From JAPLLS01 sp041309145 (GTDB lineage: Bacteria > Omnitrophota > Gorgyraeia > Gygaellales > Profunditerraquicolaceae): a stretch of DNA of 10,923 nt. Numbering within the stretch: position 1 is the stretch's first letter; each line of letters starts with the position of its first letter. The DNA lies in assembly GCA_041309145.1 (NCBI GenBank), contig JBFZAG010000114.1, positions 1-10,923 on the forward strand, read 5' to 3'. A program made the translations under genes and the position numbers. Positions 6,725-10,923 of this stretch are shown one piece after another. The notes beneath the pieces were generated by a model. The model was not told the origin of the DNA, made no database searches, and saw nothing but the letters and a program-made list of their open reading frames with translations.

Positions 6725-8620
6725 TTATTTTTCTTCCTTAAAGTCCGCGTCGATGATGTCGTCTTTAGGTTTGGCTTCGGACCTGGGCTCTTCCTGAGCC
6801 TGCTCGGGCCCGGCTGATTGTCCTCCAGGCTGTCCTGCCCCTGCTCCGCCGGCCTGTTGCTGCTTGGCGGAAGCCTGCTTGTAAACTTCCTCGGCCAGCT
6901 TGTGCGAAGCTTTGGAGAGATCTTCCATACCTTTCTTGATCTTATCGATGTTCTTATCTTTGATCGCGGTCCGCAAGTCAGTAAGCTTGGCTTCGATATC
7001 GCCCCGCTCGGCCTGGCTGACTTTATCGCCGTAGTCTTTAAGCGCTTTTTCAGTGGAGTAGGCCAAAGCATCGGCCTGGTTGATCACCTCGACTTCTTCT
7101 TTTTTCTTGGCGTCTTCAGTGGCGAATTTTTCGGCGTCCTTGACCATCTTCTCGATCTCTTCTTTGGACAGTTTCTTGGGCGCGGTGATCCGCACAGACT
7201 GTTCTTTTCCGGTACCCAGGTCTTTGGCCGAAACATGGACAATGCCGTTTGCGTCTATGTCAAAGCCGACTTCGATCTGAGGCACGCCTCGGGGCGCCGG
7301 AGGGATCCCCACCAGGTCAAATCTTCCCAGTTCCACATTATCATCAGCCATCTGGCGCTCACCCTGCAATACCCGGATGGTCACCGCGGTCTGATTTTCC
7401 GCGGCTGTCGAGAATATCTGGCTTTTCTTGGTAGGGATCGTGGTGTTTCTTTCAATAAGCTTGGTGTTCACCCCGCCCATAGTCTCGATACCCAGAGACA
7501 GCGGAGTAACATCCAAAAGCAAAACATCCTTCATGTCGCCTTTGATGATCGCGGCCTGGACCGCGGCGCCTAAAGCCACGCATTCCATCGGGTCGATCCC
7601 CCGCTCGATCTTCTTGCCGACATATTCCTCGACGAATTTCTGGACGATGGGCATCCGGGTCGGCCCACCCACCAGGATGATCCTGTCGATCTGGCTGGCG
7701 GAAAGTTTGGAATCCTTTAATGCCCCTTCCATCGGCGTGCGGCAGCGGTCGATGATCGGGCCGACTAATTCTTCCAGCTTGGCCCGGTTGATCGACATGG
7801 TTAAATGCTTGGGGCCGGTGGCATCCGCGGTAATAAAAGGAAGGTTGATATCCGTGGTCAGGCTGGAAGACAATTCGATCTTGGCCTTTTCCGCGCCTTC
7901 TTTTAAACGCATCATCGCCATTTTGTCGTTGCGCAGGTCGATCCCGGTCTCTTTCTTGAACTGGCCGGCGATATATTCGATCATCACATTATCCATATCA
8001 GTCCCGCCCAGCTGGGTGTCGCCGTGGGTGGATTTTACCTCAAAAACTCCCTGGGCCATTTCCATGATCGTAACATCCAAAGTCCCGCCGCCCAGGTCAA
8101 AAACCATGATCTTCTGTTCTTTCTGGGATTTTTCCAAACCGTATGCCAGGCAGGCTGCCGTAGGTTCATTGATGATCCTCAAAACTTTCAACCCGGCGAT
8201 CTCTCCGGCGTCTTTGGTGGCCTGCCTTTGGTTATCGTCAAAATAAGCCGGGCAGGTGATCACCGCTTCTTCCACTTTGTCACCCAAATAAGCTTCGGCG
8301 TCCTCTTTTATCTTTTGCAGGATAAAAGCCGAGATCTGCTGCGGGGTATATTCCTTGCCGTGGGCCTTGAACTTGAAATCCTGGCCCATTTTCCTTTTGG
8401 CGGCGTAAATAGTCCCCTCGGGATTGATCGCCGCCTGCCTTCTGGCCGGCTCGCCGACCAACCGCTGCCCGTCTTTGGTAAAAGCCACATAAGACGGGAA
8501 AGCTTTCCCGGAAGCGACACCCGCGCCTTCCGCTGAAGGAAGGATCACCGGCCTGCCCGCTTCCATTACCGCTGCCGCTGAGTTTGAAGTCCCTAAGTCG
8601 ATCCCGATCACTTTTGCCAT
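6725..8620 (-). CDS. dnaK: Chaperone DnaK (Hsp70), atypical lineage
   Basis: An ATP-driven cytosolic Hsp70 chaperone of 631 residues. The nucleotide-binding domain shows the phosphate-1 loop IGIDLGTSNS (5-14), CPAYFDDNQRQATKDAGEIA, the phosphate-2 loop VFDLGGGTLDV (173-183) and ILVGGPTRMP (315-324). The interdomain linker is DVLLLDV (365-371), followed by TPLSLGIETMGG and the substrate-binding beta domain. A helical lid and a Gln/Gly-rich tail end in DADFKEEK. It differs from textbook DnaK in having GTSNS for GTTNS and CPAYF for VPAYF. It has about five extra residues after AEG (AGVASGKAF) and lacks the roughly 24-residue insert usual in Gram-negative DnaK. GGAGG 5 nt before the ATG supports the start. 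It lies 70 nt after grpE. Confidence 0.98.
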   Translation of the reverse strand: MAKVIGIDLGTSNSAAAVMEAGRPVILPSAEGAGVASGKAFPSYVAFTKDGQRLVGEPARRQAAINPEGTIYAAKRKMGQDFKFKAHGKEYTPQQISAFILQKIKEDAEAYLGDKVEEAVITCPAYFDDNQRQATKDAGEIAGLKVLRIINEPTAACLAYGLEKSQKEQKIMVFDLGGGTLDVTIMEMAQGVFEVKSTHGDTQLGGTDMDNVMIEYIAGQFKKETGIDLRNDKMAMMRLKEGAEKAKIELSSSLTTDINLPFITADATGPKHLTMSINRAKLEELVGPIIDRCRTPMEGALKDSKLSASQIDRIILVGGPTRMPIVQKFVEEYVGKKIERGIDPMECVALGAAVQAAIIKGDMKDVLLLDVTPLSLGIETMGGVNTKLIERNTTIPTKKSQIFSTAAENQTAVTIRVLQGERQMADDNVELGRFDLVGIPPAPRGVPQIEVGFDIDANGIVHVSAKDLGTGKEQSVRITAPKKLSKEEIEKMVKDAEKFATEDAKKKEEVEVINQADALAYSTEKALKDYGDKVSQAERGDIEAKLTDLRTAIKDKNIDKIKKGMEDLSKASHKLAEEVYKQASAKQQQAGGAGAGQPGGQSAGPEQAQEEPRSEAKPKDDIIDADFKEEK

Positions 8621-8640
8621 GTTTTCCTCCGTATTTTAGC

Positions 8641-8675
8641 TTGCCTTGTCGCCCGCTTACGCGGACTTCCGGCAA
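8641..8675 (-). promoter_or_regulatory. Predicted RNA hairpin with GUAA tetraloop in the grpE-dnaK gap
   Basis: The minus-strand transcript can pair TTGCC with GGCAA at the outside and CCGC with GCGG at the inside, closing a GUAA (GNRA-class) tetraloop. GUC/GAC may pair between them, leaving small internal loops or bulges. It occupies about half of the 70-nt gap after the grpE stop and ends about 10 nt before the dnaK ribosome site (GGAGG at 8630-8626), which it does not pair with. A processing or stability element is possible. The pairing is short, so this is tentative. Confidence 0.4.
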
Positions 8676-8690
8676 TAACTTGTTGAATTA

Positions 8691-9287
8691 TTACTCCTGC
8701 TGCTCTTTATCTTTTTTGGGAGCATCCTTTGTTTTTTTCCTGGAAACCTGCACTTTAGCCGTCCGTATGACTTTATCCTTTAAGATATATCCTTTCTGCA
8801 TCTCGTCGACGACGGTATTCTCCGGCAATTCGTCTTTTTCCACCTGCATCAAAGCTTCGTGATAATTAGGGTCGAAACATTTGCCTTTAGCGCTGATGCA
8901 GCTCACCCCGTTCTTCTTCAGAAGATCGTGCATGTGAGCCAGGATCATCGATACCCCTTTTAAGAAAGCGACGTGGTCTTCGTGTTTTGCCTGGGAAAGC
9001 TCAACGCTGCGCTCCAATTCGTCGACAATGGTCAAAATATCGCAAAGCAGGTCTTCATTAGCGAAACGCAGGAACTCGCTCCTGTCCCTGTCCCAGCGCT
9101 TGCGGGCATTCTCAAAATCCGCCTGAAGCCTGACCAGCTTGTCCCAGTTCTCCCGGCCCTTCTGGCTGTCCGCCTTCAATTGTTCGTATTCGGACTCTTT
9201 GACGATAACTGTTTTTTCCGTCTGGGACCCGGCCTGGCCGTTTTTAATTGATTCAATTTTATCTTCCGGTTTGTTTTTATCGTCCAT
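8691..9287 (-). CDS. grpE: GrpE nucleotide exchange factor
   Basis: The nucleotide exchange factor that releases ADP from DnaK and resets the chaperone cycle. It is a cytosolic dimer. The 198 residues comprise a charged, probably disordered N-terminus, a long helical dimerisation region (about 30-125) with the family signature RLQADFENARKRW (53-65), and a C-terminal beta domain. The beta domain carries FDPNYHEALMQVE (138-150) and GYILKDKVIRTAKVQVS (166-182). The C-terminal end is unusually lysine-rich (KKTKDAPKKDKEQQE). The gene starts 23 nt after hrcA; its leader has only a weak AAGA-type ribosome site, so expression may depend on coupling with hrcA (inference). Confidence 0.97.
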   Translation of the reverse strand: MDDKNKPEDKIESIKNGQAGSQTEKTVIVKESEYEQLKADSQKGRENWDKLVRLQADFENARKRWDRDRSEFLRFANEDLLCDILTIVDELERSVELSQAKHEDHVAFLKGVSMILAHMHDLLKKNGVSCISAKGKCFDPNYHEALMQVEKDELPENTVVDEMQKGYILKDKVIRTAKVQVSRKKTKDAPKKDKEQQE

Positions 9288-9310
9288 TTTATCGTCTTTT
9301 CAGTTTGAAT

Positions 9311-10051
9311 TTAGAATTCTTCCAGCACGGAATTAAGCGTCCCGGAAATAAATTCCAAGGTAGAGACTGTTGAGTCGTAGCTCATCCGGCGGGGGCCGAG
9401 CACAGCTATTCTTCCGTCGCGCTTTTTGCCGCTGCGGTAAGGTGAAACCACTATAGAGCAGACGTCGTTGATGTTAGGGCAGTCTATTTCCGTGCCGATA
9501 TATACCCTTACCGGCTGGTTTAATTGCTGGTTCAAGAGCTCCAGGACCTGATTTTTTTCTTCCAGGAACTTCACCAGGACCGCTAACTTCTCAAGGCTGC
9601 GAAATTCCGGGTGTTGGAATATATTGCTCAAGCCCTTATAGAAGATCCGGTCATCCCATTGGGAAAACGAAACAATAGCCGTATAATGAGTGAGATCGGC
9701 TATCATGACGGTGGTTTTCTCCAAAACATCCTCAAGAGAAGAAACCGGGATCCGGTAGCCGTTTTCGATCAGCTTTTTTTGTTCCTCGCTCAAGCCCTGT
9801 TCCGACATCAGGAAATCCACGTAGTACCGGTACCCTTTATCCGTTGGCAGGCGGCCGGAGGAAGTATGCGGCTGAAAAAGATAGCCGTCATCCTCAAGCT
9901 CCGCCAGAATATTGCGCAAAGTGGCCGGGCTAAGGTCAAAATAACCAGCCAGCTCCTGGGAACACACCGGAACTCCGTCATTAATATAAGCGCTTACCGC
10001 CTGTTCCAGGACCCGGTTTTTTCTTTCTGAGTGATCGACTGTCTTTACCAT
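9311..10051 (-). CDS. hrcA: Heat-inducible transcription repressor HrcA, shortened form
   Basis: A winged-helix repressor that normally binds CIRCE operators and represses chaperone operons. It is only 246 residues against the usual 330-350. The N-terminal DNA-binding domain is intact: SPATLRNILAELEDDGYLFQ (41-60), then PHTSSGRLPTDKGYRYYVDF (61-80). The C-terminal end is also recognisable (PEFRSLEKLAVLVKFLEEKN about 148-167; CSIVVSPYRSGKKRDGRIAVLGPRRMSYD about 198-226). The segment between about residues 130 and 135 joins parts that are roughly 90 residues apart in ordinary HrcA, so the central insert region appears missing. The reading frame is uninterrupted, so it is likely a functional compact form. 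No Shine-Dalgarno sequence precedes the ATG; the promoter geometry implies a leaderless transcript. It is the first gene of the grpE-dnaK-dnaJ operon. Confidence 0.92.
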   Translation of the reverse strand: MVKTVDHSERKNRVLEQAVSAYINDGVPVCSQELAGYFDLSPATLRNILAELEDDGYLFQPHTSSGRLPTDKGYRYYVDFLMSEQGLSEEQKKLIENGYRIPVSSLEDVLEKTTVMIADLTHYTAIVSFSQWDDRIFYKGLSNIFQHPEFRSLEKLAVLVKFLEEKNQVLELLNQQLNQPVRVYIGTEIDCPNINDVCSIVVSPYRSGKKRDGRIAVLGPRRMSYDSTVSTLEFISGTLNSVLEEF

Positions 10052-10060
10052 AGAATTAAG

Positions 10061-10088
10061 ATTTTAACACATTCTTTGCCTCTGTCAA
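10061..10088 (-). promoter_or_regulatory. Sigma70-type promoter of the hrcA operon
   Basis: On the minus strand a perfect -35 box TTGACA (10088-10083) is followed by a 16-nt spacer and a -10 box TAAAAT (10066-10061). A TG sits one base before the -10, giving an extended -10 (TGTTAAAAT). The predicted transcription start lies about 7 nt further on, near 10054, only 2-3 nt before the hrcA ATG. The -35 box begins 10 nt beyond the 42-bp palindrome. No CIRCE operator overlaps it. Confidence 0.75.
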
Positions 10089-10098
10089 CCCCTAACCT

Positions 10099-10140
10099 CC
10101 CAGTACAACCTACGAGGTTAACCTCGTAGGTTGTACTGGG
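10099..10140. repeat. Perfect 42-bp palindrome with nested inverted repeats
   Basis: The two 21-bp halves are exact reverse complements about a centre between 10119 and 10120 (inner GGTTAACC, outer CCCAGTAC/GTACTGGG). Each half also contains a smaller inverted repeat: AACCT-ACG-AGGTT (10107-10119) and AACCT-CGT-AGGTT (10120-10132). It directly abuts the clpB stop codon and lies just upstream of the hrcA promoter. As RNA it would fold into a very stable hairpin, but no U-tract follows in the clpB direction. It may be a REP-like repeat, an mRNA-stabilising 3' end for clpB, or an operator. Confidence 0.9.
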
Positions 10141-10923
10141 TTATTCGAAAATGACTTCATTGCTTTTCAGATTCACTTTAACTTTATCACCCCCCCTGAC
10201 TTTTCCTTCTAATATTTTCATGGCCAGCACATCAACGATCCTCTTCTGGATCAGACGCTTAAGCGGCCTGGCCCCGAAAACCGGGTCAAAACCTTCTTCG
10301 GCCAGCAGTGCCACAACCTTGACGTCAACCGCCAGATCAACGTTGTTATTAACCTTAAGCCTGGCCTTGATCTGGCCCAGCTGAATATTCACGATCCGCT
10401 CCATATCTTTCTCGGTCAGGTAATTAAAAATCACGTTTTCATCAACCCGGTTAAGGAATTCCGGCCGGAAATGGCTTTTGAACTCCTCGTCTATGATCTT
10501 TTTGATCTGCTCCAAGGAATCATTACGGTCGATTCGCTGGGTGCCGAGGTTGGAAGTCATGATGATGACCGTGTTCTTGAAATTGACCACCCGGCCCTGG
10601 CCGTCGGTCAGCCTGCCGTCGTCGAAGATCTGCAAAAGCAGGTTAAAAACATCGGGATGGGCTTTTTCGATCTCGTCGAATAATATCACCGAATACGGCT
10701 TTCTGCGGACAGCTTCGCTGAGCTGGCCTCCTTCCTCGTATCCGACATATCCCGGAGGCGCTCCGATCAGGCGCGAAAGCGAATGTTTCTCCATGTACTC
10801 GGACATATCGATGCGCACCAGAGCTTTCTCGTCGTCAAACAAGAACCTGGCCACGGCTTTGGCCAGCTCGGTTTTGCCCACTCCGGTCGGCCCCACAAAA
10901 ATAAATACTCCCGAAGGGCGGTT
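10141..10923 (-). CDS. clpB: ATP-dependent disaggregase ClpB, C-terminal part
   Basis: The last 260 residues of a Hsp100/ClpB disaggregase; the 5' part lies beyond the right edge. This is the second AAA+ module. It contains Walker A GPTGVGKT (11-18 of the visible part), MSEYMEKHSLSRLIGAPPGY, the pore loop GYVGYEEGG (58-66), Walker B VILFDE (79-84), sensor-1 TSN (123-125), the arginine finger in FRPEFLNRVD (152-161) and sensor-2 GARP (217-220). HSLSRLIGAPPGYVGYEEGGQL and LTDGQGRVV favour ClpB over ClpC. ClpB threads aggregated protein through its pore and hands it to DnaK/DnaJ/GrpE, which are encoded just downstream. The stop codon abuts a perfect 42-bp palindrome. Confidence 0.95.
   Translation of the reverse strand, partial: NRPSGVFIFVGPTGVGKTELAKAVARFLFDDEKALVRIDMSEYMEKHSLSRLIGAPPGYVGYEEGGQLSEAVRRKPYSVILFDEIEKAHPDVFNLLLQIFDDGRLTDGQGRVVNFKNTVIIMTSNLGTQRIDRNDSLEQIKKIIDEEFKSHFRPEFLNRVDENVIFNYLTEKDMERIVNIQLGQIKARLKVNNNVDLAVDVKVVALLAEEGFDPVFGARPLKRLIQKRIVDVLAMKILEGKVRGGDKVKVNLKSNEVIFE

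Noticed and set aside
7428..8246. 272-codon open frame on the plus strand
   Set aside because: It is opposite highly conserved dnaK sequence; such antisense frames commonly arise from codon bias.
8621..8690. RNA thermometer controlling dnaK
   Set aside because: The hairpin does not pair with the GGAGG ribosome site and no anti-Shine-Dalgarno run (CCUCC or UUCC beside it) is placed to do so.
10052..10140. CIRCE operator for HrcA
   Set aside because: No TTAGCACTC/GAGTGCTAA halves with a 9-nt spacer, or close variants, are present. The 42-bp palindrome has a different sequence and no spacer.
10099..10140. Intrinsic terminator of clpB
   Set aside because: The stem is excellent, but the bases after it on the minus strand (AGGTTAGGGG) contain no U-tract, so it is kept as a repeat and not called a terminator.

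Overview
The window is a single run of twelve protein genes, all on the minus strand, so transcription runs from high to low coordinates. It looks like chromosomal housekeeping DNA from an uncultured anaerobic or environmental bacterium. The protein flavours suggest a candidate phylum such as Omnitrophota: a compact HrcA, a DnaK without the Gram-negative insert, and membrane-anchored GAF/GGDEF sensors with small N-terminal membrane anchors. That placement is inferred from overall resemblance only and is tentative. I see no mobile element, CRISPR array, tRNA or rRNA.

In transcription order the window holds the 3' part of clpB (10923-10141), then an intergenic region with a perfect 42-bp palindrome and a strong sigma70-type promoter. 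The heat-shock set hrcA, grpE, dnaK, dnaJ follows. Next comes a tightly packed tail: an FmdB-type zinc ribbon, a VanZ-like membrane protein, a DUF1015 protein, accD (acetyl-CoA carboxylase beta), a MalK/UgpC-type ABC ATPase, a membrane GAF-GGDEF diguanylate cyclase, and the start of a second membrane-anchored coiled-coil protein cut by the window edge. No gap within hrcA-to-end exceeds 94 nt. fmdB/vanZ and vanZ/DUF1015 overlap, so one long operon is plausible.

ClpB, DnaK, DnaJ and GrpE form the classic disaggregation/refolding machine, and HrcA would be its repressor. The usual CIRCE operator of HrcA is not visible, HrcA lacks roughly the central third of the family, and its transcript is predicted to be leaderless. 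The chaperone section also carries two structured intergenic regions: a hairpin with a GUAA tetraloop before dnaK, and a long stem built from heptamer repeats between dnaK and dnaJ. The second could set the dnaK:dnaJ ratio. The downstream genes (fatty-acid synthesis, sugar-type ABC ATPase, c-di-GMP signalling) have no obvious functional link to the chaperones.

All gaps between genes are under 100 nt, so no long stretch is unaccounted for. I did not find a clearly new multi-gene system. The most interesting signals are non-coding (the two inverted-repeat structures and the leaderless promoter) together with the shortened HrcA and the atypical DnaK.
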